A stretch of DNA of 64,000 nt from Litorivicinus lipolyticus (GTDB lineage: Bacteria > Pseudomonadota > Gammaproteobacteria > Pseudomonadales > Litorivicinaceae). The notes beneath the pieces were generated by a model. The model saw only the letters and a program-made list of their open reading frames with translations. It searched no databases and had not been told where the DNA came from. The translations under genes and the position numbers were made by a program. Numbering within the stretch: position 1 is the stretch's first letter; the number at the start of each line of letters is the position of its first letter. Of the stretch, positions 1 through 8,698 are shown piece by piece. The stretch lies in the NCBI RefSeq assembly GCF_009650135.1, contig NZ_CP045871.1:1116001-1180000 (forward strand), written 5' to 3'.

Positions 1-26
1 AATGGAAGCGCGACTACGACTAGCCG

Positions 27-338
27 TTAGGCCAGCGCGGGTGTCACAAAATCAACGCCCGTGGCGATACTGAGCATGCATAGCCACGCAAACATCAGTA
101 GTTGGCGCGCCTCAACGCGCGTCAGTCGGGTGTCCAATTTAGCCCACTGATCGCTGAGCTCGGCGCTGACTCGATCCAATTGCAGGCTCAGTTGATCCAT
201 CCGCTGTGTTAACTGCTGTTGAACGGCATTGACCTGTTGCGCCAATGCCGACAGTTGCAAACTAGCAGCCCCCAGCGCGGCAGCCCCCGTGGCGGCGACT
301 CGCGCGCCGGATGTGTGTAGAAAGTTTCGTCTGTTCAT
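27..338 (-). CDS. Hypothetical small coiled-coil membrane protein with Tat-like leader
   Basis: This 103-residue protein is not one I recognise. It begins with a twin-arginine-like leader (NRRNFL followed by an Ala/Gly-rich hydrophobic stretch to about residue 33). A Gln/Leu-rich heptad region at about residues 34-78 looks like a coiled coil, and a hydrophobic C-terminal segment at about 79-98 could be a membrane anchor. It points the same way as the VPLPA-CTERM gene upstream, but a terminator-like hairpin separates the two. The leader could instead be an ordinary membrane helix, since no obvious signal-peptidase site follows. The length and composition look protein-like, but a function cannot be assigned. 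Confidence 0.5.
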   Translation of the reverse strand: MNRRNFLHTSGARVAATGAAALGAASLQLSALAQQVNAVQQQLTQRMDQLSLQLDRVSAELSDQWAKLDTRLTRVEARQLLMFAWLCMLSIATGVDFVTPALA

Positions 339-393
339 CGCGTTAACATACGCCGACCGGCTGCGCCGTCAAGGTAGCCGCTCACCGTTGCAC

Positions 394-425
394 AAAAAAA
401 CGCCCACCCCGGTCAGGGGTGAGCG
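394..425 (-). terminator. Rho-independent terminator after the VPLPA-CTERM gene
   Basis: Read on the minus strand, a GC-rich hairpin (CGCTCACCCC, loop TGACC, GGGGTGGGCG, with one mismatched pair) is followed directly by seven T residues. It lies about 20 bp past the stop of the gene ending at 445, so it probably ends that transcript as a monocistronic unit. Confidence 0.75.
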
Positions 426-444
426 CCATGCAGCCAGGGGGGCG

Positions 445-1062
445 TTAGGTTCGACGTTTAAAGCGCACGCCGGCAAAGCCAAACAAGGCGGTACCAAACA
501 GCCATACGGCTGCGGGCAACGGCACCGCTGCAATGTCATCAACGTCGGTAATGGTGCCGCCCGGCTCGTAGTCAAAGGTCAGCTTGACCTTGGAATAGTA
601 GTTGCACGCCAGCGCGTGAACCGAGTCCGAAAAGTCTACGATGATGCTGGCCATGGAATCGCCCATCAGACCGTTAAATAGACCGTCATCGAGGTCGAAC
701 CCGAGCTTAAATAGCCGCGTGTTGTACCCCAGCTTGCCCCAATGAAGGGGTTTTTCGTTTGCGGTCATATTGGCGTGGCCGCTGTCGATATTGCTGCCTA
801 ATACTGTGCCGTCGATCGAGACTGACGAAATGTACTCCGAGCTGTGGTTGAAGTCCGACAGCGCCCACACCGTCAGGTGGGCGTTGGACAAGACGTTGCC
901 GTTGGCGACTAGGTCGGCGGCGTCGGACAGGCTATGGGTAAATGACTGTCCAGTTTGGTGTTGCCACTGTTTGTCCCATCCCAGGGTGACCGTGCCGGCG
1001 CTAGCGGCTTGGGTCAGCAGTAGGCCCAATGCGACGAAGGCGGTGCCAAAGCGATTGATCAT
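445..1062 (-). CDS. VPLPA-CTERM sorting-signal surface protein
   Basis: This 205-residue secreted protein has an N-terminal signal peptide (about residues 1-22, ending ASA) and a C-terminal tripartite sorting signal at about 180-205. That signal is VPLPAAVWLFG, then a hydrophobic helix, then a basic tail FKRRT. It matches the VPLPA-CTERM variant of PEP-CTERM signals, which exosortases recognise and cleave at the membrane. The middle is Ser/Asn/Asp-rich and mostly beta-predicted, with no enzyme motif visible. The gene has its own sigma-54-like promoter and terminator and lies beside the polysaccharide-export genes. It is a likely substrate of the XrtD-type exosortase at 12050. The role of the mature domain is unknown; a matrix or surface protein is an inference. 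Confidence 0.85.
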   Translation of the reverse strand: MINRFGTAFVALGLLLTQAASAGTVTLGWDKQWQHQTGQSFTHSLSDAADLVANGNVLSNAHLTVWALSDFNHSSEYISSVSIDGTVLGSNIDSGHANMTANEKPLHWGKLGYNTRLFKLGFDLDDGLFNGLMGDSMASIIVDFSDSVHALACNYYSKVKLTFDYEPGGTITDVDDIAAVPLPAAVWLFGTALFGFAGVRFKRRT

Positions 1063-1110
1063 AGGTTGTTTCCTTTCGGCTCAGATTGAGGAGGTTCTAC
1101 CCAGTATCTA

Positions 1111-1126
1111 AGCCAAATTCGTGCCA
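1111..1126 (-). promoter_or_regulatory. Sigma-54 (-24/-12) promoter for the VPLPA-CTERM gene
   Basis: The minus strand reads TGGCACGAATTTGGCT. Against the RpoN consensus TGGCACG-N4-TTGCW, the only departure is one base in the -12 element, and the essential GG and GC doublets are correctly spaced. Transcription would start near 1101, giving a leader of about 39 nt before the ATG at 1062. PrsR, encoded nearby, is a sigma-54 activator. Confidence 0.85.
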
Positions 1127-1243
1127 ACAATTAATGCACCGTTATTGTGCGGATGCGGCTTGTTGAACGCTTGAAACGTGTAAAAAAGTCCGACGTTCCG
1201 CGCTGCCGTAGTAAACCTAGCCGACGCCGCCATGGCATAAACG

Positions 1244-1396
1244 CTAGGGCTTGGTTGGTGTCGGGATTGGGGCGCTGGGCGCGATGATGTCTTGGGTGTG
1301 TGGGGTCCGTTGTTGATCCGATTGCTGGACGGCACGCATGAACAGCGTGATCGCCAACAGGGAGGCCAGCACGGTCAGGAGCCAAGAATGTTTCAT
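1244..1396 (-). CDS. Possible 50-residue membrane peptide
   Basis: This short open frame starts ATG at 1396 and stops TAG at 1244. The peptide starts MKHSWLLTVLASLLAITLF, which looks like a single membrane helix or uncleaved signal, followed by a Gln/Asp-rich then Pro/Thr-rich tail ending PTPTKP. Two tandem sigma-54-like/palindromic boxes lie immediately upstream in the right orientation. The distal one would give a leader of about 22 nt; the proximal one would be almost leaderless. No strong ribosome-binding site is visible. I do not recognise a family. An overlapping longer frame (1131-1424) has a random-looking composition, so this short frame is the better candidate, but the call is tentative. 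Confidence 0.42.
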   Translation of the reverse strand: MKHSWLLTVLASLLAITLFMRAVQQSDQQRTPHTQDIIAPSAPIPTPTKP

Positions 1397-1404
1397 CGCT
1401 CATT

Positions 1405-1444
1405 TGAAGCACAGTTTGTGCCAATGAAGCACAGTTTGTGCCAA
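1405..1444 (-). repeat. Tandem 20-bp direct repeat carrying two sigma-54-like/palindromic boxes
   Basis: The 20-bp unit TGAAGCACAGTTTGTGCCAA occurs twice, head to tail and without mismatch, at 1405-1424 and 1425-1444. On the minus strand each copy contains TGGCACAAACTGTGCT, which keeps the -24 GG and -12 GC doublets at sigma-54 spacing (1408-1423 and 1428-1443). Each also contains the perfect dyad GCACA-N3-TGTGC, so the repeats could be regulator-binding sites, promoters, or both. They lie between the divergent small ORF (ending 1244) and the export gene starting at 1570. Confidence 0.7.
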
Positions 1445-1569
1445 CCCTAGGGTGTTTGGCGTAGGGCCGGAGTACATGGTCGCTGGGGTGGGGCTTTAGT
1501 ACGGTTCGAGTGGAACCGGGCTCGTGTCGGATCGCGACCCGCCAACAACCTCAATAAGGTGGATTGCCC

Positions 1570-2202
1570 ATGGAATTTCGAAAACTTTCGCCGGTCGCTG
1601 TGGCACTGGCATCACTGACCTTGGTGGGCTGCGCAAGTACCTACAACGCGGACAGTTTGGCCGTCTACAGTGACGAGACCCGCACCGAAATGGCAACACC
1701 GTTTGAAGTCGGTGCCGGTGATGTGATCGAAGTTCGTGTCTGGCGGTCCCCGGAACTGTCGGTGTCCGGACCGGTGCGCAGCGACGGGATGTTTGCCTTG
1801 CCTTTGATCGGCTCGATTCAGGTCGCCGGGCGCACGCCCGAGGATGTTAAAACGGAAATCGAAACTAAGCTAACCGAGTTCGTGGCCAGCCCTGAAGTGA
1901 CGGTCATTGTGGCCAACACCAGCAGCGATGAGTTTACCAATCGAGTGCGCGTGACCGGTGCGGTCGGCTCGCCATTGTCGCTGTCGTGGCGCAAGGACAT
2001 GACGGTGCTGGATTTGGTGCTGTTGGCGGGCGGCGCTAATGATTTCGCCGCACCGCAAAAAACCGTGCTGTACCGCAAGACCGAGAACGGCGTCACCGCC
2101 TATCCGGTCTACCTCGATGACATCTTGTATGGCGGTAAGCTGGCGACCAATTACAACCTAATGCCGTCTGATATTCTAACCGTGCCGGAAAGCAGCTTTT
2201 GA
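1570..2202 (+). CDS. Polysaccharide export lipoprotein (Wza/PEP-CTERM-associated type)
   Basis: This 210-residue lipoprotein has a leader ending in the lipobox LVGC at about residue 21. It then has the polysaccharide-export domain (VGAGDVIEVRVWRSPELS..., about 50-125) and an SLBB-like segment (RVTGAVGSPLSLSWR...) to the C terminus. Such proteins form the outer-membrane or periplasmic channel for exopolysaccharide. ATG 1570 is chosen over the in-frame TTG at 1564 because AAGGTGG (1556-1562) sits at the right spacing. Its stop overlaps the next gene's TTG start, so the two are probably translationally coupled. It is shorter than classical Wza, as is usual in exosortase loci. Confidence 0.9.
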   Translation: MEFRKLSPVAVALASLTLVGCASTYNADSLAVYSDETRTEMATPFEVGAGDVIEVRVWRSPELSVSGPVRSDGMFALPLIGSIQVAGRTPEDVKTEIETKLTEFVASPEVTVIVANTSSDEFTNRVRVTGAVGSPLSLSWRKDMTVLDLVLLAGGANDFAAPQKTVLYRKTENGVTAYPVYLDDILYGGKLATNYNLMPSDILTVPESSF

Positions 2203-3458
2203 GTGCCGTTAAACACCCACTGGCGCTGGCGTGCTTGTCGCTGGCACCGATGCTTGCCGTGGCCGGCGACCTGACGGTGCGCCTGACCGCGGCCACCGAC
2301 TACAGCAGCAACCCGCAAAAACTGGCGACTGCGCAGTCCGGTCGTGATGACAGCGTCGCGGTGGCCGTCGCGTTTGAAGACAACCTCGGCGGCAACCAGG
2401 TCAGCGCCGCGTACTCGGCCACACAAACGGCTTCCAGCGGTGCATCGAATGCCGACGGGACGCGGGTAGCGGGGCGGCTGAACGCGCTGATTCCGGTTAA
2501 TTCGCGGCTTGATGTGTCGGTGTCACACAGTGCCGAGCAGGTTCTCAGCGACCCGACATTGGCGTCAACGACCAGCAACCAAAGGGATACGCACACACTG
2601 TCCGTGTCGGCTGATTTTCGACCGTTTAGCCCAGGCCGTGGCGACCTTCTAATCATCCCAGAGATGAGCTACGCAGCCGTCACCGACGGCACCGGCGAGG
2701 ACGTTCGAACCACCGGCCTGGAGGTGCGTTACGAGTACGCGTTGGACCCGGTCACCTTGATTGCGCCCTACGCCAGGGTCACCAATACCAACCCGGAATT
2801 AAGTGAGCGTTTGGAATACCGAGGGGGTGGGGTTCGGGTCAGTCGCAGCCTTCGTGAGCTGTCGTATTTCGCCGAACTGGGTCGTGCGAGTACGGACCGC
2901 GCCTCGGGCGCCGGCACCAAAGATACGGAGTACAGCGTCGGTGCTAGCTTGGATCGCGCCGTCTATGCCGTCTCGGTGACGGCGGATCGATCTGTGCAGG
3001 CGGCACGCCCCACCAGTCTGGTGCAGCAAATCGCAGCGCAATTGGGTATCCAGGGTATTGGCGTGTCACAGGCGGTGACCCGCACACTGGGAACCGAGCT
3101 TGAATTGCGCCGGTTGTGCGAGCGTTGTTCGCTGACGTTACGCTACGACCAGGTCGAGCAGCGTTTTTCGGCTGCGCCGAGTAACGACCGTGATGCAGTG
3201 ATTCTGGGCGTAAGCGGCAGCTATGAGCTGTCACGCGCCAGCGTATTACGCGCCAACTGGGGCGCCGAGTCGACCGAGTTTTCGAGCAACCCAAGTAGCA
3301 ATTTTGACACCGGTAACTGGGGGTTGGCGTGGGACTACAGCGGTATTCCTGGGCTTTCGTTGACGCTGACCGGTGGTTTTGAGACGCGCGATGATGTCGG
3401 CACCGCCACTGATTATGACGAGTGGACCTTTGGGGCCTCGGTGACCAAGACCCTGTAG
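2199..3458 (+). CDS. Outer-membrane beta-barrel protein of the exosortase/EPS locus
   Basis: This 419-residue protein has a signal peptide ending near AVAGD (about residue 23). Alternating hydrophobic/polar strands follow throughout, ending in an aromatic-rich strand and a final FGASVTKTL typical of barrel termini. It resembles the large beta-barrel family that accompanies Wza-like proteins in PEP-CTERM loci and is thought to form or assist the outer-membrane polysaccharide exit. The start is TTG at 2199, overlapping the upstream stop by 4 bp; no other start lies close by in frame. It converges with prsR, whose stop is 2 bp away, so little room exists for a terminator. Confidence 0.8.
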   Translation: MSAVKHPLALACLSLAPMLAVAGDLTVRLTAATDYSSNPQKLATAQSGRDDSVAVAVAFEDNLGGNQVSAAYSATQTASSGASNADGTRVAGRLNALIPVNSRLDVSVSHSAEQVLSDPTLASTTSNQRDTHTLSVSADFRPFSPGRGDLLIIPEMSYAAVTDGTGEDVRTTGLEVRYEYALDPVTLIAPYARVTNTNPELSERLEYRGGGVRVSRSLRELSYFAELGRASTDRASGAGTKDTEYSVGASLDRAVYAVSVTADRSVQAARPTSLVQQIAAQLGIQGIGVSQAVTRTLGTELELRRLCERCSLTLRYDQVEQRFSAAPSNDRDAVILGVSGSYELSRASVLRANWGAESTEFSSNPSSNFDTGNWGLAWDYSGIPGLSLTLTGGFETRDDVGTATDYDEWTFGASVTKTL

Positions 3459-3460
3459 CC

Positions 3461-4855
3461 CTAACCGGGCTGTTCCAACTGGTATTTGGTCATCATGTCA
3501 TACAGAGTCGGCCGCGATATTTTCAGTATTTTCGCAGCCTCGGTTATGTTCGACGCCTTATCCAGTGCCGAGGTGATCGCCGATACCTCGGCTAATTTGC
3601 GTGCCTCGCGCAGGCTGACGGACCCGTTGACACAGCCGTCCGATACCTCGGTGGCTTCGGTGCCGGCGACTCCCTCCAAGTTCAGGTCATCCAGCGTAAT
3701 CAACGGGTTGTCACTCATGACCGCGGCGGTTTTGATCTTGCTTTCAAGTTCGCGCACGTTGCCCGGCCAATCGTAGGTCAGTAGGGCGGCGCGCGCCGCG
3801 GCCGAGAAACCCTGCATATCGACCAGGTGATATTTGTCGATCGTCTGGGCTAAAAAATAGTCCGCCAGGATCAGTCGATCGCCACCACGCGCCCGTAGTG
3901 GCGGTATCTCAACTTCAAATTCGCAAATACGGTAGTACAGGTCCTCTCGGAAACTGCCCTCGCTGACCATGCTCTTTAGGCGTTTGTTGGTCGCACAGAC
4001 GACCCGCACATCGACCGCAATGTCGTGGGTCGAGCCGACCCGCTGAATCGTGCGCTGTTGCAAAAATCGCAACAGTTTGGTCTGTAGCAACAGCGGCATA
4101 TCGCCAATTTCGTCCAAGAACAGCGTGCCACCGTCGGCGCATTCAATTTTGCCGGCGGTTTGCTTGGCAGCCCCCGTGAACGCCCCTTTTTCGTAGCCGA
4201 ACAGCTCGCTTTCGATCAAGTTTTCCGGAATGGCGGCGCAGTTGATAGCCTGAAATCGTCGGTCTTTGCGCGGGCTGTGACGGTGTATCGCGTTCGCAAA
4301 TATGTCCTTGCCGACGCCACTTTCGCCCATCAAGGTACAGGTGATTTCGGTGCCCGCGAGTTTTTTGATCGAGCGGCAGATGCGCATCATTTCTGGGTTT
4401 TGGGTTCGAATTTCACCCACCAGATCATCGACCATCAGGTGGTCCCGGCAGTTCATGGCGCGCAGCCGATGGGTTTCAAAGCAGCGATTAACGATCAAAT
4501 CGAGGGTGTCGGGGTCGACCGGCTTGTGGAAAAAATCGATGGCGCCCAAGCCGATCGCACGCAGGGCGTTGGCTTCTTCGCTCTTACCGGTCATGACCAA
4601 TATTTTGCTGTTGGGCTGAATGTCCAAAATTGCTTCGATGCACCGAAAGCCCTCGGACACGCCCTGGGCATCCGGCGGCAATCCAAGGTCTTGAAGAATC
4701 ACCTGCGGCTGTTCGGCGCGAACAATCGCCAGTGCACTGTCGACGGCGGCCGCGGTGAATACCTGCATCCCTAAAAAATGCCATCCCAGTTGCTTCGCCA
4801 ACCCGAGGTCGTCCTCGATAATTAACAGCTTTCGGCTGTCGTCATGATGTGGCAT
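3461..4855 (-). CDS. prsR: Sigma-54-dependent response regulator PrsR
   Basis: This 464-residue NtrC-like regulator has an N-terminal receiver domain (acidic pocket EDD at 14-16, phosphoacceptor Asp56 in LQDLGLP, TGK switch Lys near 92). Its AAA+ domain contains GESGVGKD (Walker A), [13 protein letters not shown] (the sigma-54 contact loop) and [11 protein letters not shown] (Walker B). A C-terminal Fis-type helix-turn-helix lies at about 437-460 ([20 protein letters not shown]). It matches the PEP-CTERM-box response regulator family. It overlaps prsK by 14 bp. The intact GAFTGA predicts RpoN-dependent activation, in line with the -24/-12 sites at 1111, 7250 and 29480. Confidence 0.93.
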   Translation of the reverse strand: MPHHDDSRKLLIIEDDLGLAKQLGWHFLGMQVFTAAAVDSALAIVRAEQPQVILQDLGLPPDAQGVSEGFRCIEAILDIQPNSKILVMTGKSEEANALRAIGLGAIDFFHKPVDPDTLDLIVNRCFETHRLRAMNCRDHLMVDDLVGEIRTQNPEMMRICRSIKKLAGTEITCTLMGESGVGKDIFANAIHRHSPRKDRRFQAINCAAIPENLIESELFGYEKGAFTGAAKQTAGKIECADGGTLFLDEIGDMPLLLQTKLLRFLQQRTIQRVGSTHDIAVDVRVVCATNKRLKSMVSEGSFREDLYYRICEFEVEIPPLRARGGDRLILADYFLAQTIDKYHLVDMQGFSAAARAALLTYDWPGNVRELESKIKTAAVMSDNPLITLDDLNLEGVAGTEATEVSDGCVNGSVSLREARKLAEVSAITSALDKASNITEAAKILKISRPTLYDMMTKYQLEQPG

Positions 4856-6881
4856 CGGATACTCCTGTATAAATGGGGAGGAACAGCGAAAACAGCGTGC
4901 CGTGGTCCGGGCGGCTTTCGACCTGGATCATGCCGCCGAGCTGTTCGATATAGGTTTTGGTCAGATAAACACCAATCCCCAGACCGCCGGACTGCTTGGT
5001 CGATTCAAACGGTTTAAATAATTGGTGGTTGATAAATTCTTCGCTCATACCCGGCCCCGAGTCTTGAATTCGAACACGTGCGTAGGGGGGTTGGATATCG
5101 GCACAAAGTCTGACAGGAGCACCCGCACTGGCGTCCTGGGCGTTTTTAACAATGTGCCCAATCGCCATCGCCAGCTTGTCATGGTCACACGCGATATCCG
5201 GCAGCTGGGCTGGCAAATTGAGGGTGGGTGGGCCACTGGCGTTGGCGTACAGCGTCACTGCGGTGTCGACAATCCGCGCCAGGTTGATCGGCTGGCGGTG
5301 CTCCGGCTTGCTGCTACCCAAGCGCCCAACTAGGGTTCGTAGTCGCTTGACCGAGTTGTCGATGGTGTCCAGCACGTCGTCCATAAAAGCCGGGTTATCT
5401 CGGTGTTTGGCGGCATTGTTGAGCAGCAAGGTTTGTTGGTGCAGCACATTGTTTAAGTCGTGCATCAAGAACGAACTCATTTGCGAGTAAACCGCGAACC
5501 GGGCCTGCGCCTCTTGCTCGCGCTCGTAGCGGTGCAGCTGCAGGTAACCGGCGACTTGGTCGCTGCTGAGGCGCGCGATATCGAGCGATTCATAGTCGAA
5601 CTCAGGGGCCGCTTGTTCGCTCACCAGTCCAGCAAAACCGATGATCTGGCCGCGAATGCTGATCGGCAAGACCAACCACACGCCGCTCAGCTGATCCAGC
5701 CACGGCGGTAACTGATGGTTGAATTGCCCGGCGGCACTGTCCAGCGGCGATCGGACCGCAAAGATCCACTGGTGTGACAGCATGGTTTGGACCATTGGAT
5801 GCTGGTCGTCAACGGCCCATGCGCTGCCGCCATTGGGCGCGGCACCGGTCGCTGCCACGACCCGAAATTCACGACCAAATTTGAGCCACAAGACGCCGGA
5901 TTGACTGGCGGTGGCATTGACCAGTACCGACAGCGCGACGTCCTCGGCCTTTGACTGGTCGTTGCCGCTGGCAAGCGCCTCACTGACCTTCATCCATTCG
6001 GTGCGGTAGTCAACACGGTGGCTGAAAAAGTGTTTATTGACCATGACCCGCATTTTTCGTCGGGCTTTAGCCGACACCGCACCCACGAACACGACCAACA
6101 ATAATCCGACGATTGCGACCGTCAGCAGCACATTGATGGCGGTGCTGTTGTTGGCATGAATCAGTGTGCTCGAGGTGATCATGACGCTGACCACCAGGGC
6201 CATGGTCAGCAACGACCAGCCGCCCTGGGCGGCCTGATAGGACAGTTTCAGTCGACCGGATTGGCGGCGTCGTTGCAGCCGGTACAGCGCCCACACACAG
6301 AGCCCGACGCATACGGCCACATACAGCAGCGGCCGTGTTTGGCTAATCCACAGCGCGGCCTGTAGGTCGGCGATGCTGAGTGACAGGTAAAAAATGTCCA
6401 AGCACACCAGGCTACCCATGCTGATGACTAACACGCGTTCGTCCGGCGCCAGTTTGTCCGAGCCAATGACGCGCTCAAAGGCGTACAGGGTGACGAAGGC
6501 GAACACCACGCTGATCGTTTCGCTGAACCAGTCAGTAAAGCTGACGCCGGCGGATTCGGTGACAATAGCGGCGCCTGCAACCAGCCAGACGGCCCAAAAA
6601 CTCCAGATAAAGATGACTGATCGTAGGTTGGTGTTAAGGGCGACCCACAAAATCGCCAGCGTCCACGCCAGGTACCCCACCAGCGCGCTGGAGGTGCGGT
6701 ATTGGGCGATTGCGTCTACCAGGGTTGGACTCAACCAGGCAGCCGCGGTCAGCACCGTATTCAGAATCAGGCCGACCACCAGCGTCAACGTAATTCGCCG
6801 GTCCGTGAGCAGCCGCCACAGTGCCGCCAGCAGCAGCGTGCTTAGCAGTACAAAAAGCACTGGTGTAAAGAAAAGCGTCAA
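4842..6881 (-). CDS. prsK: Membrane sensor histidine kinase PrsK
   Basis: This 679-residue kinase has about eight to ten membrane helices in residues 1-275 and a GAF-like domain at about 300-465. The phosphoacceptor region FLMHDLNNVLHQQ has its His near 474. The C-terminal HATPase domain shows the N box (HIVKNAQDAS), DSGPGMS and GLGIGVYLTK. The architecture is that of PrsK, partner of PrsR in PEP-CTERM/exosortase systems. The input signal is unknown, but the many N-terminal helices suggest a membrane or envelope cue. The frame opens with TTG at 6881 with only a weak ribosome site, so the exact start is uncertain; a GTG a few codons inside is an alternative. Confidence 0.92.
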   Translation of the reverse strand: MTLFFTPVLFVLLSTLLLAALWRLLTDRRITLTLVVGLILNTVLTAAAWLSPTLVDAIAQYRTSSALVGYLAWTLAILWVALNTNLRSVIFIWSFWAVWLVAGAAIVTESAGVSFTDWFSETISVVFAFVTLYAFERVIGSDKLAPDERVLVISMGSLVCLDIFYLSLSIADLQAALWISQTRPLLYVAVCVGLCVWALYRLQRRRQSGRLKLSYQAAQGGWSLLTMALVVSVMITSSTLIHANNSTAINVLLTVAIVGLLLVVFVGAVSAKARRKMRVMVNKHFFSHRVDYRTEWMKVSEALASGNDQSKAEDVALSVLVNATASQSGVLWLKFGREFRVVAATGAAPNGGSAWAVDDQHPMVQTMLSHQWIFAVRSPLDSAAGQFNHQLPPWLDQLSGVWLVLPISIRGQIIGFAGLVSEQAAPEFDYESLDIARLSSDQVAGYLQLHRYEREQEAQARFAVYSQMSSFLMHDLNNVLHQQTLLLNNAAKHRDNPAFMDDVLDTIDNSVKRLRTLVGRLGSSKPEHRQPINLARIVDTAVTLYANASGPPTLNLPAQLPDIACDHDKLAMAIGHIVKNAQDASAGAPVRLCADIQPPYARVRIQDSGPGMSEEFINHQLFKPFESTKQSGGLGIGVYLTKTYIEQLGGMIQVESRPDHGTLFSLFLPIYTGVSDATS

Positions 6882-7303
6882 GTTCCAACCATTTGGGTGT
6901 CGGTCCGTTATGTGGCGGGCAAAAGTGGTACGCCCAACACAAACTTAGTACGTGAAATGCCCAGCGGCGGCTATTGGAGGCTGGACCTTAAGACAGTGCG
7001 TGGTGCGAAGTGAGGGCGCATGTGTAAAAAAAACCGTCGCCGTGTCCGCGCTGCATTGTGCTTAGGTGCAAGAAATCCCGACGCCTGGGTTGGGATGTTC
7101 CCTGTGAAATCACTGCATTTACCCGGCGGGAAAATTTGTAAGCCCATTTAAAACAATGGCTTAGATGGTTTTCATGGCGCCGTGTTGAGGCTCGAGGCAC
7201 CCCAGCTAAACCCTGCGTATGCACCCCTTGGTGCGAAGGTGGTTTCGGATGGCTTGCCCTATGCTTGGCTCATCTGAATTGACGCGGTGCAATAAAAGTA
7301 GCC
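6882..7303. other. Divergent intergenic region between prsK and the eps operon
   Basis: About 420 bp separate the prsK start from the eps operon. The only convincing element is the sigma-54-like promoter at 7250-7265. Frames in this interval (for example minus 6988-7224) have compositions unlike the neighbouring proteins and no ribosome site, so I see no gene here. The length leaves room for upstream PrsR-binding sites (enhancers), but I could not define one. Confidence 0.6.
7250..7265 (+). promoter_or_regulatory. Sigma-54 (-24/-12) promoter of the main eps operon
   Basis: TGGCTTGCCCTATGCT keeps TGGC, the G at position 7 and the -12 TGCT of the RpoN consensus TGGCACG-N4-TTGCW, with the GG/GC doublets at exact spacing. 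A start near 7276 would leave about a 28-nt leader before ATG 7304. This fits control by PrsR, divergently encoded just upstream. Confidence 0.72.
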
Positions 7304-8689
7304 ATGAATACCAGAGTAGATAGTCGACAAAGCCCATTGCTGCAGCGCCGAACGTCGCTGAGCAGTGTGCTGCAACCGTTGGTTGATGCCACGCTGGTCG
7401 GCGGCCTGTTTTTCATGGTGACTGACATACAGTCCGGCGCCGTCGGTATGTCTTGCGTGTTGTTTTTTGTGCTGCTGTTGGGGGCCATGGCGTTGGTTTA
7501 TGACGGGTTTGGTATTTACCGCCGCAATCGCCGTATCGTCGAAAAAGTGGCGGATATCGCCAAGGCCTGGACCCTCAGTTTTGGCGGCGTGGCGCTGCTG
7601 ATGTACCTACTTAACTTATTAGGGTCAATGAATGCCACGACCTTGTTTGAAATTTTCAGCGTGGGGTTTCTGCTGCAAGTCGCGTCCTACTCAGTCTTTC
7701 GCAAACTGCAGGCCTACTCTGGCGGCAAGCGCGCCAAGGCGATTGTGGTGGTGGGCGCCGGTGCCTTTACAAAAACCCTCGCGGAAACGCTGAACTCGAA
7801 CCCCTGGTCGAACGAGCGCGTGGTGGGCACGGTGCTGCTGGACCACAGCGAAATCAACCCAAGCGACGTCATGGCCTTAGTGGATCAAGCTTCCCAGGGC
7901 GAGCGGTTACGTGGGGTTTACTTGGTATTGCCGATCGAGCGTGGTGAGTTTGCCGTCGAGTTTTATCGGACCATGGTGAACAAGCACATCGATGTTCACT
8001 GGGTGCCTGACACCTCGTCGTTGGATTTGATTAATCCAAATATCAAAGAGGTCGGTGGCAATCCGGTCATTTCGTTTTCCGAAACCCCCTTGCTCGGCCT
8101 GCAATCGCACAAAAAAGCTTTGTTGGATCGGTTGGTTGCCAGTGCTGCGGTGCTGCTGTTGTGGCCCATCATGTTGGTGGCTGCCGTGGCTGTGAAGCTG
8201 TCATCGCCAGGGCCGATTTTGTTCAAACAAAAACGCACCGGCTGGGACGGCCAAATCTTTGAAATCTGGAAGTTTCGCAGCATGCGTATGGATATCGAGG
8301 TCGGCGACTGCGTCAAGCAAGCGACCAGAAATGACCCTCGGGTGACGGCGGTGGGGCGCTTTATACGCCGAACCAGCATCGACGAGTTACCTCAGATATT
8401 TAACGTCTTGGGTGGGTCGATGTCACTGGTCGGGCCGCGTCCCCATGCCATTCAACACGACCGCGAATACAGCACGCAAATTGACAGCTACTTAGCGCGT
8501 CACCGTATCAAACCCGGCATTACCGGTTTGGCCCAGGTACGCGGCTTCCGGGGTGAAACCGAGACCGTTGATCTGATGGCAAAACGAGTCGCAGCCGACT
8601 TGGAATACATCAATACCTGGTCCGTTTGGGCGGACATTCAAATCATCATTGCAACAGCATTAACGCTGTTCAATAAGCGTGCATATTAG
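7304..8689 (+). CDS. Undecaprenyl-phosphate sugar phosphotransferase (EPS-initiating)
   Basis: This 461-residue polyprenyl glycosylphosphotransferase has N-terminal membrane helices (about 25-120) and a CoA-binding-like Rossmann segment (IVVVGAGAF, about 147-155). A further helix at about 275-297 leads into the catalytic bacterial sugar-transferase domain, with motifs FKQKRTGWDGQIFEIWKFRSM, RRTSIDELPQIFNVL and SLVGPRP. It would load the first sugar-phosphate onto undecaprenyl phosphate at the inner membrane to start the exopolysaccharide repeat unit. It is the first gene of the operon, behind the sigma-54 site, which suits the committed step. The sugar is probably hexose-1-phosphate, but the sequence does not prove which. 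Confidence 0.93.
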   Translation: MNTRVDSRQSPLLQRRTSLSSVLQPLVDATLVGGLFFMVTDIQSGAVGMSCVLFFVLLLGAMALVYDGFGIYRRNRRIVEKVADIAKAWTLSFGGVALLMYLLNLLGSMNATTLFEIFSVGFLLQVASYSVFRKLQAYSGGKRAKAIVVVGAGAFTKTLAETLNSNPWSNERVVGTVLLDHSEINPSDVMALVDQASQGERLRGVYLVLPIERGEFAVEFYRTMVNKHIDVHWVPDTSSLDLINPNIKEVGGNPVISFSETPLLGLQSHKKALLDRLVASAAVLLLWPIMLVAAVAVKLSSPGPILFKQKRTGWDGQIFEIWKFRSMRMDIEVGDCVKQATRNDPRVTAVGRFIRRTSIDELPQIFNVLGGSMSLVGPRPHAIQHDREYSTQIDSYLARHRIKPGITGLAQVRGFRGETETVDLMAKRVAADLEYINTWSVWADIQIIIATALTLFNKRAY

Positions 8690-8698
8690 GGATTATTT

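Noticed and set aside
1131-1424. Minus-strand frame of 97 codons overlapping the small peptide and the tandem repeat
   Set aside because: Composition is His/Arg/Thr/Pro-rich and random-looking, and its start lies within the repeat; the shorter overlapping frame has a clear hydrophobic helix.
2300-2656. Minus-strand 118-codon frame inside the barrel gene
   Set aside because: It is the antisense shadow of a well-supported beta-barrel coding sequence.
6988-7224. Minus-strand 78-codon frame in the prsK-eps gap
   Set aside because: No ribosome site, no domain, and the composition looks like a shadow of GC-rich non-coding DNA.
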